The notes under the pieces: generated by a model
What the model saw: only the letters and a program-made list of their open reading frames with translations
What the model was told of the DNA's origin: nothing
The model's database searches: none
Position numbers and translations under genes: made by a program
Shown: one piece after another, positions 42,652 through 53,482 of the stretch
How positions within the stretch are numbered: the stretch's first letter is position 1
Layout: each line of letters starts with the position of its first letter
Origin: Nodosilinea sp. FACHB-141
GTDB taxonomy: Bacteria; Cyanobacteriota; Cyanobacteriia; Phormidesmidales; Phormidesmidaceae
Assembly (NCBI RefSeq): GCF_014696135.1
Contig: NZ_JACJPP010000013.1
Span: 186,001 to 250,000, forward strand
Reading direction: 5' to 3'
DNA: 64,000 bases

Positions 42652-42831
42652 GTGGCCTGCCATGGGAGCCATAAGCGAGATCTGTTGGGTGTGGACGTTG
42701 AAGCGAATTTTGATGGCGGCATCGTCGCGACGGCTGGTTAGCAGGGTCTCGTAGTCGTCCCAGGTTTGGTAGTGAAGGGTGACGGTGCTGCCGGGGGGCA
42801 GCTGAATGCGCTCTGGGCTGACGGTAAGCAT
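42652..42831 (-). pseudogene. Truncated Uma2-family nuclease remnant
   Basis: The first about 60 residues of a Uma2 (DUF820) protein can be read: MLTVSPERIQLPPGSTVTLH, YQTWDDYETLLTSRRDDAAI, then FNVHTQQISLMAPMAG. After this the reading continues into the sigma-gene terminator without the catalytic core, so the 3' two thirds are lost. An intact family member lies at 45739-46398. Confidence 0.7.
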
Positions 42832-43047
42832 GGTGCTTTGGGTAGTTGGGCGGGGATGGTGCGATCGTAGTACAAGATTAAAGCGCTTGGGGCTTTTGGT
42901 GGGTAAGCGCTTACGACTTACTGCTAACGTTAAGGTTATGCGGTGGTAGACAACCTCAAACCCCCACGGATGCCTCCGTTCCATCTGCATCAATGCGTGT
43001 TACGAGTACCATTCAGACAAATGATGTGCGATCGCCCTTTACCTATT

Positions 43048-43088
43048 AAAAAACGATCGCCCCTGAGACATCTCCAGAGGCGATCGTT
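43048..43088 (-). terminator. Rho-independent terminator of the RTX gene
   Basis: On the minus strand, AACGATCGCC pairs with GGCGATCGTT through a 17-nt loop, followed by six T residues. It lies just after the stop of the RTX-repeat gene. Confidence 0.85.
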
Positions 43089-43106
43089 GCACAAATGAGG
43101 GAGCGG

Positions 43107-44558
43107 TTAAGCTGCCACAAAATCGGCAGCGGTAATCAGGTCAGGGGCGACGCCGTTAAGCGTTGCCAGGGTCGCCGCGCCGAATTTAATCAGCGTGTTG
43201 TCGCCGTTGGCGGTGATGGTTAGTTGCCCAAGGGTTAAGCCACCCGATAGCCCGATGATGTCGGTTCCGTCAACAAAGTCGGTGATGGTGTCGCCGCCCG
43301 CATTCTTTGCTAGCACAAATCGGTCTCGTCCACTGCCGCCCGTCAGCAAGTCAGCCCCGTTGCCCCCTATGAGGATGTCGTCACCCGCCTCCCCCCTGAG
43401 GGTGTCGTCGCCGTTGCCCCCATTGAGGATGTCGTTACCCGCATTGCCAATGAGGGTGTCTTTGCCGTTGCCTCCGTTCTGCACAGTGCCGAGGTTGACG
43501 GTCAAGCAAGTAATGTCTAAGACTAGGCTGTTATCGTCTTGCCGTAGGGCAAAGGCAAAGTCGGCTCCATTGTCTTCATCATCACTAGGAGCAAGGCTTG
43601 TTAAGTCTAGTAAGTTGCTAAGGGTGTCAGCAGTGAGAAGGGTAATAGATTCTGTTTGTCCTTCCACAATGTCGTTTTTCAGCCCTTCTTCATCGAAGGT
43701 GAAATTGATTGTACCTGAGGAAAGGTTAGCCGTCCCATTGACATCAAGTACATCAAAGTCAGCTGCATCCGTTCCACTGAAGGAGATATTGAGGGTTTCC
43801 AGGGTATAGGTGCCGTTAACGGTAAACGTAGCATCCGTATTTTGAACTGAAACACCGCCTAAGGGATCAAGCATCAAGGTGCCGCCCGGTGCCACAGTAC
43901 CGCCTGAGAGATCACCAACAAAGGTGCCGCTTCCAGCTAAGGTGCCGATATTGAAGAGGGTGCCGATATTGAAGAAGGTGCCATCATTGATGAGGGTGCT
44001 GCCTCCGTTATTGGTGAGGCTGCCGTTATTGGTGAGGCTGCCGTTATTGGTGAGGCTGCCGTTATTGCCGAGGGTGTTGAAATTGGTGAGGTTGCCGTTA
44101 TTGGTGAGGCTGCCGAAATTGGTGAGGTTGCCGTTATTGGTGAGGGCACCGTCATTGAAGAGGGTGCCGTCATTGGAGAGGCTGCTGTCATTGGTAAGGA
44201 TGCCGGTATTGGTGAGGATGCCGACGCCGAAATTGATGAAAAACAATCCATTGTTGAGAGTGCCATCGTTGTTGAAGGTGCCGTAATTGTTGAAGGTACT
44301 GTCATTGGTAAAGGTACCGTCATTGGTAAGGGTGCCGTCATTGGTGAGAGTACTTCCAAAGTCATTGAAGAGGAAGCCGAGATTGTTGAGGAAGCCTAAA
44401 TTGAAGAGGAAGCCGAAATTTTTGAGGATGCCGTCATTGATGAGGGTGCCACTACTTGAAATATCAATGGTTCCCCTATTAAAAAATTCCTGTGTATTTT
44501 CATCAGTTCCAGAAACGGTGACGGTGCCTGTATTGGGGTTAGGAGAAATTTGAGCCAT
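43107..44558 (-). CDS. Secreted repeat protein with RTX calcium-binding C-terminus
   Basis: About 483 residues. The start at ATG 44558 ([17 protein letters not shown]) has AAGGA close upstream; a start at 44696 lacks support. Residues about 30-210 are degenerate five-to-ten residue repeats ([20 protein letters not shown]), an extended beta-helix-like array. The middle ([18 protein letters not shown]) resembles passenger domains of adhesins. Residues about 365-415 are RTX nonapeptides ([37 protein letters not shown]) that bind Ca2+ after export, ending in a typical type I secretion C-terminus. No signal peptide is expected. The secretion genes are not nearby. Likely a cell-surface or extracellular protein. 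Confidence 0.88.
   Translation of the reverse strand: MAQISPNPNTGTVTVSGTDENTQEFFNRGTIDISSSGTLINDGILKNFGFLFNLGFLNNLGFLFNDFGSTLTNDGTLTNDGTFTNDSTFNNYGTFNNDGTLNNGLFFINFGVGILTNTGILTNDSSLSNDGTLFNDGALTNNGNLTNFGSLTNNGNLTNFNTLGNNGSLTNNGSLTNNGSLTNNGGSTLINDGTFFNIGTLFNIGTLAGSGTFVGDLSGGTVAPGGTLMLDPLGGVSVQNTDATFTVNGTYTLETLNISFSGTDAADFDVLDVNGTANLSSGTINFTFDEEGLKNDIVEGQTESITLLTADTLSNLLDLTSLAPSDDEDNGADFAFALRQDDNSLVLDITCLTVNLGTVQNGGNGKDTLIGNAGNDILNGGNGDDTLRGEAGDDILIGGNGADLLTGGSGRDRFVLAKNAGGDTITDFVDGTDIIGLSGGLTLGQLTITANGDNTLIKFGAATLATLNGVAPDLITAADFVAA
43978..44360 (-). repeat. Tandem DNA repeats encoding the NDG/NNG array
   Basis: Multiple near-identical copies of a unit around GTTATTGGTGAGGCTGCC, most regular at 44005-44100, lie within the RTX-repeat gene. 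They encode the LTNNGS-type peptide repeats. Such arrays change copy number by slippage, so length variation between strains is likely. Confidence 0.8.
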
Positions 44559-45170
44559 GTTTTTCCTTCGATGGGTGTATAAACGGTGTACAAGTAAATG
44601 CGTGGGGTACCCCCCCCGCCAGTAGGCATTGGGCGTTAACCCTTTGCTACTTTGAGGTTGGCATTGTGCAACTGAGTGACACGCTGGGCAAACCAATCGC
44701 CAGTTAGCCTGTTGCAGATTGAAACGAAGCAGTGCAGGCTGGAATCAGAACCATGCATCTCGGAACTAACCTCAGGCAGGCTTAAGAGGGAGGATCGCTC
44801 CAGCCTCATAGATAACCAAGAGATGTGCGAGCGCCCCGCCGCTAATACTGCTTTTGGCTAGAACCAACGCTCTTTAAACCTGCTTAAAGTTTTTTCACTA
44901 AACCTATGGGGTTTTACGGATGATCACAGCCAAATATATTTATTCTTTATACATGCTTTAAAGTTAGTACTTAGTACGTTCATCGCTTCAAGCTTCGTCG
45001 TTGCTTGGGCCTCGGCCATGATTGAACTACCAAAGACAAGGCTAGAGCGTTGCAGCTTATCTTTCCAAAACCGGTAAATTGCGAGAAAGTTTCCGTATAT
45101 ATGCCAATTTCGCTAGACCATAAAAAACTTTCCATATTTTTTCCAGGTAGAGTCTTCATCCACTCCACGG
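44559..45170. other. Intergenic, about 610 bp
   Basis: Upstream of the RTX gene (minus) and of the small-protein leader (plus). It contains a run of eight C bases near 44610 and an AT-rich stretch around 44880-44980. I see no protein-like frame. The conserved promoter and leader begin at 45171. Confidence 0.4.
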
Positions 45171-45199
45171 TTGACGTCGAGCGTCTGTACCAGTATTCT
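45171..45199 (+). promoter_or_regulatory. Sigma-70 type promoter of the first leader locus
   Basis: TTGACG (45171-45176), a 17-base spacer, and TATTCT (45194-45199). The same layout with 17-base spacing (TTGACA/TACACT) is conserved at the paralogous locus near 57.15 kb, and the spacer shares TGTACCA at the same place, which makes a chance match unlikely. Transcription should start near 45206. Confidence 0.7.
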
Positions 45200-45205
45200 C
45201 TTACA

Positions 45206-45428
45206 CTAAGCCGTTCAACCCGACCGGCGACCATGCAGGACTCGAAAACTTTGGCGCTGCCTGAAGGTGCTACCAACACCAACAGACAGCTAACCCCGCA
45301 AATCTAGCACGCAGATTGCCGGGCTAAGGTCGATCGTACCCTAGCTCTCCCAGTTTGCACCTCAGCTGCGGTTAGCTAGGGTTTTCGCGTTCTGTCTTCC
45401 TCAAACCCATAGAAGGAATACAGAACCG
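45206..45428 (+). ncRNA. Conserved structured 5' leader with SD-sequestering hairpin, copy 1
   Basis: An approximately 220-nt untranslated leader. Elements in order: a hairpin AATCT/AGATT (45301-45317); a long stem ACCCTAGCT (45338-45346) with AGCTAGGGT (45374-45382) enclosing CAGTT (45351-45355) with AGCTG (45364-45368), followed by TTTT; and a last hairpin (45389-45426). In the last hairpin GTTCTGT pairs with ACAGAAC and TTCCT pairs with the Shine-Dalgarno AGGAA (45414-45418), two bases before the ATG. Compared with copy 2, the long stem shows a compensated pair change (CTAGCT/AGCTAG against CTAGCC/GGCTAG) and the inner stem a G-U to A-U change. Two stretches of 29 and 30 bases are identical (45277-45305; 45375-45404). 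No known riboswitch consensus is recognised. Confidence 0.75.
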
Positions 45429-45710
45429 ATGTTTGAATATCTCGAACCCGACGCCACTGGCGCGTCGCACATTCCGCCGTCTCACTCTGCACAACCCCAG
45501 CCTCGCCCCGAGCGAGTGCGCCACCTGCTCTACGGCAGTCTCGTCGGAATCGATTGCACTATCAAAATCCTCCACGCCTACGGCTACGCCGACCCCAACG
45601 ACTGGAGCGACCCCATCCCCGTGCCGCCCAATAGCAGTGCATCGAGCGCAGCCCTTCCAGAAGGAATGACATGGATGGTCATTCTGACGAAAACCTTGCT
45701 CATTGAGTAA
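45429..45710 (+). CDS. Small conserved protein of unknown function, copy 1
   Basis: A 93-residue protein beginning MFEYLEPDA. After a variable Pro/Ser-rich stretch the conserved core is VRHLLYGSLVGIDCTIKILH, then GYADPNDWSDPIPVP, and the end is WMVILTKTLLIE. It is a paralogue of 56614-56901. The core looks helical with an aromatic/Pro loop; there is no signal peptide or clear membrane helix. I do not recognise the family. Its ribosome site is buried in the conserved leader hairpin, so translation is probably regulated. Confidence 0.85.
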   Translation: MFEYLEPDATGASHIPPSHSAQPQPRPERVRHLLYGSLVGIDCTIKILHAYGYADPNDWSDPIPVPPNSSASSAALPEGMTWMVILTKTLLIE

Positions 45711-45738
45711 GCAGAACACCACTGGGGGTTGAGCCTGC

Positions 45739-46398
45739 CTACGCCTCTGGCTCCACCCCTAGCGCTTTTAGCTGCTCAGCTAGGCGATCGGCTCGTTCTT
45801 GGGCAACAGCAGCGGCTTCCTCTGGGGTGGGCACCAGCTCACCTGAGGAGTGAAAGTAGCGCAGGGTCTCGTCCTGAACACCCAAAAATAGGCCCAAGAC
45901 CTCGCTCCATCGCTGACCAGCTTCATTGGGGGCGATCGCATCATAGTGTTGCCCCACTAGTCGGTAGCCTTCAAACTCCAACGTTTCTGGCGAAAACCAA
46001 AAATATTCTGGGGCTCTAAAGCGGTCTTGATAGAGCACTTTTTTGAGACTACGGTCAGTTTTTGCGGTAGCCGGAGACAACAGTTCGATAATCAGATCGG
46101 GGTACTGCCCGCCTTCCTCCCACACCACCCAAGATTTTCGGGGACGGCGCTGGGTTTGGTTCACCAAAAAGAATTCGGGGCCTCTAAAGTCTCGGGTTTT
46201 AAGCTGTTCGCGGCTGAAGTAGACAGTGAGATTAGCGCCAATGAAAAAGTCAGTGCGATCGCGCCACAGCCACTCCAAACAAGCCACCAGCAGCGCCAGT
46301 TGAGCGTAGTGCAGCGAACTTTCCATCTCTGGCTCATTGCTCTCCAGCTTGGTTGCATCTGGCATTAGATCTGCCAGCTGTTGCGCGGTCATTACCAT
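45739..46398 (-). CDS. Uma2-family putative restriction endonuclease
   Basis: A 219-residue protein of the Uma2/DUF820 family, very abundant in cyanobacteria, with a PD-(D/E)XK nuclease fold. The catalytic segment is QYPDLIIELLSPATAKTDRS, followed by LKKVLYQDRFRAPEYFWFSP. A C-terminal coiled helix (PEEAAAVAQERADRLAEQL) is common in the family. GAGG eight bases before the ATG supports the start. Biological role is unsettled; nuclease activity is inferred from fold only. Confidence 0.9.
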   Translation of the reverse strand: MVMTAQQLADLMPDATKLESNEPEMESSLHYAQLALLVACLEWLWRDRTDFFIGANLTVYFSREQLKTRDFRGPEFFLVNQTQRRPRKSWVVWEEGGQYPDLIIELLSPATAKTDRSLKKVLYQDRFRAPEYFWFSPETLEFEGYRLVGQHYDAIAPNEAGQRWSEVLGLFLGVQDETLRYFHSSGELVPTPEEAAAVAQERADRLAEQLKALGVEPEA

Positions 46399-46483
46399 CG
46401 CCCATCCTCAGTGCCAGGTATCCCTATTGTAAGCTCAGCCCTAAGCAACGGCTCTAAGACCCTTACTGCAAGGAGAGCGCAGC

Positions 46484-49400
46484 TCACACATTCAGTACCG
46501 TGAGCTGGCTCAGCAAGGGGTCGACCAGAGTTTGGTGCTTATTGGCTAGCAGCAGCTCCATATAACTGATCAGCCGCTGGCCCTGCTCCAGGTTAGGCAC
46601 ATAGACCTGACCATTGGGTCGGGTGAACAGTGGCGTAGTGGCCAGAGTCGCCAGCTCGTCGCTGGCGGGCACCAGTGCCGATGGGCCACCGGTGGTGCTG
46701 GGTAGCAGACCGGGCGGCAGGCGACCTTCTAGCAGCGCCATAAGGTGAGCCTGACAGGCATCAACGTTCAGACCCCGCTCTTTAAGCAGGTGCAGAATGC
46801 CGCTGAGGGGCATGGGCTGCTCGGGCAGGGTACGCAGCACCTCCATCAGCAAGAACATGTCGCTGTACTGGTGGCGAGTGAGGTCGAGCACCTGGGGATA
46901 GCGCACCAGGTTGACCAGCCCGTAGGTGACCCGGCTACAGCTGGGGGGGCGATCGCTGTGGTACGTATCCTGCACAATGGTGGCATTGGGGAACTTCTGC
47001 CGCAGCCAGCGGGCAATCTTGGGCAACGAGGCGCTACCGCCGGTGCAGATTACCTGGTTAATACCTTGGGTATTGAGCCCGACCTCGCTCAGCAACCGGT
47101 TGACGTGACCGTTGATGCGCTGAATATAGGGCAGAATAATCCGGTCTTCCAGGTCTTTGCTGCGCACTACCCAGCGCTGGTCAGCCAGCTCTAGCTCAAA
47201 CTGGGGCTGGTGCTGAAGAATAATCTTTAGGTGTCGCGCCGCTTCTAGCGCACTCTGGCCCAGCAGGGAGGTTTCTAGCCGCTGGTAAAGGCGCTGGCGA
47301 CGGGCTGTGTCGGGCTCGGCGGGGCGGGGCATTTCACAGCCGTCGAGATCGAGATCGCTCCAGTGGGCGCCGTCTAGCTCGGGCATGGCGGCCTGCCAGC
47401 CCCAGCCGGTAGATTGCGGCGATCGCCCAGAGCCCTCGGCGGGGCGACTTTGGCGACGTTCGGCTGGGTGCAGCAGGTGGCAAATAATGTCGAGGTCAAT
47501 GGCGTCGCCTGCATAGCTCATCGAGTGCAGGGCAAAGTCGCTGTAGGAGAGTTCACCCAAGGCTCTGGGCAAATCGACAATGCCCACCTCGGTCACGCTG
47601 GCCCCAGCGGAGAGCACCACCGTGCCTCCAGTCCAGGGGCAGGCGTAGAGAGCCTGCTGCTGTATGGGCTGGCCGTTGCCCTCGGGCAGCGGGGTTGAGG
47701 GGTCGGGCAGGCCCGAGAGCACGGCGGCGATCGCATCTTCTACAAAATAGATATCGTCGGGGTTGGCGGTGAGCCTTGCCCCTAGCACTGCCTCTCGCAG
47801 GTTAAAGGTATAGGTATCGGGCCAGTTGGCCGGGTAGCTAACGACAACCCCATTGAGAGCTTGCAGAGCGGCGGCGATCGCCGCCGCATCAAGACCAACG
47901 GCACCAACGGTGAAGGCAGCCTCTGAGGTCAACCCCACGGGCAGGGTGGCCAACAACCGGGTTAGGCCGTCTTGGAACACAGGCAGGGGAATGCGATCGC
48001 GATCGGACCACTGCACCTGAGGCTCGGGGCCATCTGCCCCTGTAAGCGGAATGCCCAGCTTGAGATAGGGCTTTAGCGCTTTGAGCAACACTGCGCCCTG
48101 GTCGGTAGTATCGCCATCGCTCCAGTTCACGGTCAGGGCCGACGAGCCTACTGACTGCACTTGGTAACCCTCGTCGTGGGCCTCTACCGAAGCCAGCGAT
48201 GGTAGCCGAAAGAACTTGTCGGCGGTCACCCCAGAAATGGCGTTATCGACCCAGTAGAGGGGGTAAACCTGGCCACCCCGACGTTCCAGAAGTACCGCCG
48301 ATAGGCCGGTAGTCCCCACATCCAATCCCAAAAACCACAGCGGGGTAGGTGCAGCAGGCGCTGGCTCAGCATCCACTGGCGGCCCTGGGACAACGGCGTC
48401 GGATTGATCGATGTCCAGATCGGCGAGGAGATCGGGTTCGACGGCTTCAGGTTCAACAGTTGCAGGCGCAACGGTTGCGGGTTCGGCAATCTCGGGCACT
48501 AGGGCTGTCGGAGGCTCTGCGACGGGCGCAACTAAGTCAATGGGGACTGCGGCCAGGGCAGATTCAGCGCCAAATTCCGTTTCTGCCAGCAATTGGTCCA
48601 GCTCGGGGAAGTCTGGCGGAGTTTCTGGTTCCTGGATCTCGGGCTCCTGGGTCTCGACTTCTGAGGCCGCTACGTCTGGGAAGTCTGGCTCAGAGATTGA
48701 GGCGATCGCATCCAGCTCAGCAGCAACCGGCTCAGGGGCAGCGGTTTCAAGATCAAAAAAGCTGTCGAAATCAAGATTATCAATGGCCGCTGATTCAACG
48801 GAGACCTCTTCTACGTCCTCAATGGGCTCATCAAAGAGGTCATTTGCGGGTTCATCTAAGTTGGGTTCTGCATTCAGGGGCCAGTCCGCGCCCAGCGCTG
48901 GGGTAAGGGGTGGCTCTAGGGAATCGTCTAAACTGCTCGGGCTAGCCTCTGCCCCAGCGGCCTCATCTTGGGCAGGAGTAGATTCTCCCAGCCAGTCTTC
49001 TACAGAAAAATCTAGATCAGCACGGGGGTCAGCGACGATTTCTGGCTCGAGGCTCAGGTCTAGATTCAGATCTAAACTCGTTGGAGCGTCTACCGAAGGG
49101 CGATCGCTCTCTAAGTCATCAGCCAGTAGTAGGGAATCGAGGGGGGAGCGAGGTTCTGGTTCGGCGATCGCCTCGCCGCCATCCAGCGGCCCTAGATCGA
49201 AGGCACCAAGGTCTAGATTGCCAAAGTCTTGGGGTTCGGAATCTAGGGTGTCAAGCCCAAGGTTGAGGTCGAGGTCCAACTCAAGGCTCGGCTCTGAGGA
49301 AACCGGGGTTAGGGGTTCTCCCAGCAACGCATCGAGATTGATGAAGTCAATCATTGCCTCCATCGAATCGGGCGTATCTGCTGCCGCCGATTGAGTAGGG

Positions 49401-52400
49401 CCAGCAGGCTCTGGCAGAGGAACCGTTAGCGGTTCCTCCGGGGTTTCTTCAAAGTTGGCCCCAGCGGCATTCAAAATATTGTCGAGGCTGATTTCTCGTT
49501 GCCAGTCGGTAGCTGTCTCTACCGGAGCGTCGGCAGGCATAGGATCGTCGTTGCCCCCATCGCCCAGGGCCGTCAAATCACTCAAACTGGGCTCATCCCC
49601 AACGGGCTCGTCTAGGCTCAGATTTAAGTCATCTAGAGTGAACGAGAGATTTGACGCCGCAGGCTCCGAAGGCGTTGCGGATAGCCCCCAGGTTTCAAGG
49701 GTGAGCGCGGGCTCCGTTGGCTCAGCACCTAGCGAATCGCTTAGATCAGGTTCATCCCCAGCGGGCTCGTCTAGGCTTAGGTTCAAGTCATCTAGAGTAA
49801 TCGAGAGATCTGATGCAGCAGGCTCCAAAGGCGTGGCAGGTAGTCCCCAGGCTTCCAGGATGGGCGCTGGCTCCGTTGGCTCAACAGCACCTAGCGAATC
49901 GCCTAAGCCAGGCTCATCGGTGACGGGCTCGTCTAGACTCAGGTTCAAGTCATCCAAAGTAATCGAGAGATCTGGCGCTGTGGGCTCCAAAGGTGCAGCC
50001 GATAGTTCCCAGTCTGGGATGAGCGCTGACTCCGTTGGCCCAGCCTCTAGCGGAGCGAAGGCGTCAGGCAACTCACCGTCTAGATCGAGCTCCTCCAAGG
50101 TGAGATTTTCTGAGGGCGACTGGGCAGCGGAACCCAGTGAGAACAAATCGGCCATGGTGTCGCCCGGCGCGTCGGGTTGGAGGGCCGAGTCGAGGGGGCC
50201 GCTGGTGCCAGTGCCCAAGTCAAAATCAGTCAGCGTAAACTCAGCTGGGGGCGACGTAGGAGCCACAGGGTCAGAGGTTTCTCCAAACCCAGTGGAGGCT
50301 AAATCGTCTAAAGTGGTTTCTTTCAGTTTTGGGTCGGGAGCCAGCGGCGTCAGCGGATCGATCGTCAGCTCTCCTAGCAAATTCTCTAGGGTCAGGGATG
50401 GACCCGTGGCCCCTGTGAAGGTAGAAGGTGCGGGGGAGGGTTGAGCTGGCGCTGGCGGAGAGAACCCGGTGAGATCGTCAAGGGTCAGGCCCGATTCGCC
50501 TAGAGCAGGTTGCTCGGGCTCTAGGCTTAAATTGAGCTCTGCCAGGATAGAGGCCAAAGAATCGCTAGCAGTTGCAGCCGTAGGGGCCTGATCCATGGCA
50601 CCAAACAGATCGCTGGTGCTGGACTCAGGTGGCTGGGGCGGGGTCGCTTCGCCAAACAGGTCGATCGCAGGTTCTGCGGGTGCTTCTGGCGCAGGTGCTC
50701 CCGGTGCAGGTGCTCCTGGCCCAACCGTATCCCCAAACAAGTCAAGACCAGCTTCGCCTAGCTCAGGGTCATCTAGGGTAAGCGCTGAGATATCAAACAG
50801 ATTCAAGCCGCCATCCCTAGGGGCGGCCGTCTCCGGCTCTGGCTCGCCAAATAGATCAAGGCCTGAGGGCTCTGCCGCAGGGGCGGGCGCATCGAGGGGC
50901 TCATCCCTGGCGTCGGCTATGGGGCTGTCAAACAGATCAATACCAGGGGTCTCCACAGCGAGTTCATCCAAACCAGGCGACGGCTGATCACTCTGACCAA
51001 ACAGATCAACTACATTCTCCTCGGCAGCGTCATCCGAGGCCGGCGACGCGAATAGATCAATGCCCAGGTCATTTGCGCCTAGGTCACTCACGGCCTCATC
51101 AACGCTAGAGGTCGGCGGATCAGAGTCAAGGCTGACGTTCTCAAGGGCAGGCGAATCGAAGATGGGCGACTGCTGATCAATTGTCTCAGACTGGCCTAGG
51201 CTGAGGTCTGCCAACGCTGCGTCGCTGAACAGATCGATGCTGGGCACCTCCTCAGAGAAAGTCGGCTCTGGCTCTAGCGTCTCAAGTTCTAAGCGATCGA
51301 GGCTGGACCAGTCTTCGGGTGGCTCCGCTGCAGATGGCTCTGCCGCCGGAGATTGTTCAGGGGAGTCAATCTCTAGATCGCCCAACGTCACCTGATCTAA
51401 AGCGGCATTAGAAGGGGTGTAGGTCTCTGTGCCAAATAGGTCAAGGTCTGGGGCTGGCTCTGCAGCGATGGGCTCATCGTCAAACAAATCGAAGCCGGGT
51501 TCCTCTGGTATGGCTGCCTCAGTGAGGCGATCGAAGGCAGGGGGCGAGGCATTGTCAGGGGCAGGCTCTTGATCGGCGAAAAGATCAACGCTAGCAATGG
51601 AGGAAGGGGGCACCTCGGCAGGCGGGTTGAATAGCTCTGGAGAATCAGTCAGGTCAAGCTCTAAGTTGATTGGTGACAGGCTGTCAGAGGCCACCTCGGT
51701 CTCTAGATTCTCCAGGTCTTCCTGGAGCTGGTCAACCATGGCGTCATCCATTGCTAGGTCATAGGCGCCAGTGGTGGGCAGAGCGTCTTGAGCGAGCAGG
51801 TCTTCTTCGGGGGAAGCAGCCATGAACCCACCCAGCAGGTCTTCGCCATCGCTAGTGGCGGTCTCTGAATTCCCCACCTCTCCGGGGCTGGCGGGCAGTA
51901 AATCGTCGAAGGATTTAATAGTGTCAGGAAGGTCGAACCCAGCATCGGCGGGTGCTATGGAGCCAAGGCTGAGATCTAGGCGATCGCCCGAGTTCTCCCC
52001 CAGTAGGCTGCTCAGGTCAACGCTAGTGAGGTCAGTAGCCGCATCGGCCTCGGCCATCTCGGCTGCCTGGGTGAGCAGGGTTAGGTCGTCAGGACGGGGC
52101 AGATCATCAGCTGGCTCTGGTGAGGCGATCGCATAGGGCTCATCTACGGGGGTCACTGCCTCGCTCAAACGGTCGATCGCCAAAAAATCATCTACAGCAT
52201 CCCCTGAGTCAGCGGCAGGCGAGGCCCCAGCAGGTTCAGCAGAAAATCCGCCGCCAAACAAGCTCTGGTAGAGATCATCTAAAGCCGATTCAGCCTCGAC
52301 CCCAGCCGCCGCCACCTCAGTAGCAGGGTCAGCACCGTCAGGCAGCAACACCGCCGACGATGGATCGGGAGCAGCGGCATCGAGGCTGTTGAGCAACTGC

Positions 52401-53482
52401 AAATCAAGGGGCGAAGATTCGCTGGCCTCGGCGGAGTCTAGATCGGCCTCTAGGTTGTCATCGAGCTGGAGTTCGCTAATTTCATCTTCAATTTGCAGCA
52501 GAGTGAACTCGTCATTACCTAAATCATCTAAATCGTCAAAGCCAAGGTCTAAAGCCTCTAGCTCCAACTCAGCCGACTGGTCGCCCCTCTCGGCAAAGGC
52601 ATCCCCACCCAAGGTTTCGGGGGTGGAGGTCTCAGGCCGAGGCTGGGGCAGTTCGCGGCGCTGACCCGACTCTAAATACGTTAGGGTCTCGGCGTTGATT
52701 TGCTGACCCAGATGGGTCACCAGAGCACTAAACATCAGCTCGCCCTGCTGACCCAGGGTGTGCATCTGGTTAAGCCCCTGGTTGAGCGAATCTTGGTAGC
52801 TATAAATGCTCTGTTGTAGCGTGTCAAACACCGATCGCAGCGATTGATCGAGCCCCAGCATGAGCTGATCAGACTGGGCCTGTAGCTGCTTGAGAAACTC
52901 AAGCCGCTGCATTGGAGTGAGGCCAGGGGCGTCGCCATCGGCAAACCCTTGGGGAGACTGCATTAGCCCATAAGCGTTGGCCGTGGCCGACTCCAGCCGC
53001 TGCACCGACTGGTTCACCTGGGCACTAAGGCGGGCCTCAAGCTGCTGGGTCATCTGCTGTAGAGCCGCCTCCCAGCTGGGGGGCAGCTGGTGAAGATTGG
53101 CTCCCTGGTCGATCTGCACGCGCTGCTGCTGAAGCTGCTGCACCTCTTGCAGCAACAGCTCCCGCTGCTGCCTGAGGGTCGCCACCTCATTGCGCAGGGG
53201 GTCTAGAATCTGCATGGTCTGCCCGCGCAGGTACTGCATTTCCTGCAGCAGCGCCTTGAGCACCTGGCTGGCGGCAGCGGTAGTAGGGTCATTGGGCAAG
53301 CCGCTGGTGGGCGCAGCTTGGGCCTCGGGGGCAGCTTTCACCTCGGCCAGGTAGGCCCGCGCTCGGGCCAGCAGCTGGCGCTGATTGGCATCATTCGACA
53401 TCACCCAGGGCAGCCGTGGCGCGGCTTCCCCCAAGATTGAGTCAATTTCGGCTACCAGAGCTTCCAGTTCGTCCTGCTGCAC
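46484..53482 (-). CDS. Giant acidic protein with C-terminal Hsp70/actin-like ATPase domain
   Basis: A 2332-residue protein with a GTG start and AAGGGG just upstream. Layout: residues about 75-185, coiled coil ([20 protein letters not shown]); about 290-1700, strongly acidic low-complexity sequence full of short repeats such as [14 protein letters not shown] and [12 protein letters not shown]; about 1710-2332, an Hsp70/actin-fold ATPase. In the last, phosphate-1 is [17 protein letters not shown] and the adenosine motif is [20 protein letters not shown]. Low-complexity acid tracts and repeated DLF motifs suggest many weak binding sites. Hsp70-like ATPase at the C-terminus of such a tail is unusual, since true DnaK starts with it. 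No J-protein gene is adjacent. Function unknown; a scaffold or cell-envelope role is speculation. Confidence 0.85.
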   Translation of the reverse strand: MQQDELEALVAEIDSILGEAAPRLPWVMSNDANQRQLLARARAYLAEVKAAPEAQAAPTSGLPNDPTTAAASQVLKALLQEMQYLRGQTMQILDPLRNEVATLRQQRELLLQEVQQLQQQRVQIDQGANLHQLPPSWEAALQQMTQQLEARLSAQVNQSVQRLESATANAYGLMQSPQGFADGDAPGLTPMQRLEFLKQLQAQSDQLMLGLDQSLRSVFDTLQQSIYSYQDSLNQGLNQMHTLGQQGELMFSALVTHLGQQINAETLTYLESGQRRELPQPRPETSTPETLGGDAFAERGDQSAELELEALDLGFDDLDDLGNDEFTLLQIEDEISELQLDDNLEADLDSAEASESSPLDLQLLNSLDAAAPDPSSAVLLPDGADPATEVAAAGVEAESALDDLYQSLFGGGFSAEPAGASPAADSGDAVDDFLAIDRLSEAVTPVDEPYAIASPEPADDLPRPDDLTLLTQAAEMAEADAATDLTSVDLSSLLGENSGDRLDLSLGSIAPADAGFDLPDTIKSFDDLLPASPGEVGNSETATSDGEDLLGGFMAASPEEDLLAQDALPTTGAYDLAMDDAMVDQLQEDLENLETEVASDSLSPINLELDLTDSPELFNPPAEVPPSSIASVDLFADQEPAPDNASPPAFDRLTEAAIPEEPGFDLFDDEPIAAEPAPDLDLFGTETYTPSNAALDQVTLGDLEIDSPEQSPAAEPSAAEPPEDWSSLDRLELETLEPEPTFSEEVPSIDLFSDAALADLSLGQSETIDQQSPIFDSPALENVSLDSDPPTSSVDEAVSDLGANDLGIDLFASPASDDAAEENVVDLFGQSDQPSPGLDELAVETPGIDLFDSPIADARDEPLDAPAPAAEPSGLDLFGEPEPETAAPRDGGLNLFDISALTLDDPELGEAGLDLFGDTVGPGAPAPGAPAPEAPAEPAIDLFGEATPPQPPESSTSDLFGAMDQAPTAATASDSLASILAELNLSLEPEQPALGESGLTLDDLTGFSPPAPAQPSPAPSTFTGATGPSLTLENLLGELTIDPLTPLAPDPKLKETTLDDLASTGFGETSDPVAPTSPPAEFTLTDFDLGTGTSGPLDSALQPDAPGDTMADLFSLGSAAQSPSENLTLEELDLDGELPDAFAPLEAGPTESALIPDWELSAAPLEPTAPDLSITLDDLNLSLDEPVTDEPGLGDSLGAVEPTEPAPILEAWGLPATPLEPAASDLSITLDDLNLSLDEPAGDEPDLSDSLGAEPTEPALTLETWGLSATPSEPAASNLSFTLDDLNLSLDEPVGDEPSLSDLTALGDGGNDDPMPADAPVETATDWQREISLDNILNAAGANFEETPEEPLTVPLPEPAGPTQSAAADTPDSMEAMIDFINLDALLGEPLTPVSSEPSLELDLDLNLGLDTLDSEPQDFGNLDLGAFDLGPLDGGEAIAEPEPRSPLDSLLLADDLESDRPSVDAPTSLDLNLDLSLEPEIVADPRADLDFSVEDWLGESTPAQDEAAGAEASPSSLDDSLEPPLTPALGADWPLNAEPNLDEPANDLFDEPIEDVEEVSVESAAIDNLDFDSFFDLETAAPEPVAAELDAIASISEPDFPDVAASEVETQEPEIQEPETPPDFPELDQLLAETEFGAESALAAVPIDLVAPVAEPPTALVPEIAEPATVAPATVEPEAVEPDLLADLDIDQSDAVVPGPPVDAEPAPAAPTPLWFLGLDVGTTGLSAVLLERRGGQVYPLYWVDNAISGVTADKFFRLPSLASVEAHDEGYQVQSVGSSALTVNWSDGDTTDQGAVLLKALKPYLKLGIPLTGADGPEPQVQWSDRDRIPLPVFQDGLTRLLATLPVGLTSEAAFTVGAVGLDAAAIAAALQALNGVVVSYPANWPDTYTFNLREAVLGARLTANPDDIYFVEDAIAAVLSGLPDPSTPLPEGNGQPIQQQALYACPWTGGTVVLSAGASVTEVGIVDLPRALGELSYSDFALHSMSYAGDAIDLDIICHLLHPAERRQSRPAEGSGRSPQSTGWGWQAAMPELDGAHWSDLDLDGCEMPRPAEPDTARRQRLYQRLETSLLGQSALEAARHLKIILQHQPQFELELADQRWVVRSKDLEDRIILPYIQRINGHVNRLLSEVGLNTQGINQVICTGGSASLPKIARWLRQKFPNATIVQDTYHSDRPPSCSRVTYGLVNLVRYPQVLDLTRHQYSDMFLLMEVLRTLPEQPMPLSGILHLLKERGLNVDACQAHLMALLEGRLPPGLLPSTTGGPSALVPASDELATLATTPLFTRPNGQVYVPNLEQGQRLISYMELLLANKHQTLVDPLLSQLTVLNV
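49560..50040 (-). repeat. About 53-residue tandem repeats in the giant protein
   Basis: At least two and a half copies of a unit containing [15 protein letters not shown], then DEPxLxDSLGA, EPTEPA and LExWGLxATPxEP. The DNA copies are near-identical, so this part probably expands and contracts by recombination. Confidence 0.8.

Noticed and set aside
42577-42993. A 138-codon minus frame as an intact gene
   Set aside because: Only the middle 60 residues resemble Uma2; the rest runs through the sigma-gene terminator, so I call a remnant instead.
43978-44360. Regularly repeated units resembling a CRISPR array
   Set aside because: Units are directly adjacent without unique spacers and encode a peptide repeat array in a clear gene.
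45231-45307. A 24-codon ATG-led frame inside the leader (MQDSKTLALPEG...)
   Set aside because: In copy 2 the first 12 codons are alignable but differ mostly at amino-acid-changing positions, and a one-base indel shifts the rest. The nucleotide sequence, not a peptide, is conserved.
48411-49394. A 327-codon Ser/Ala-rich forward frame, with another at 49455-50444
   Set aside because: Both are mirror frames of the acidic repeats in the giant minus-strand gene, with composition fixed by it.
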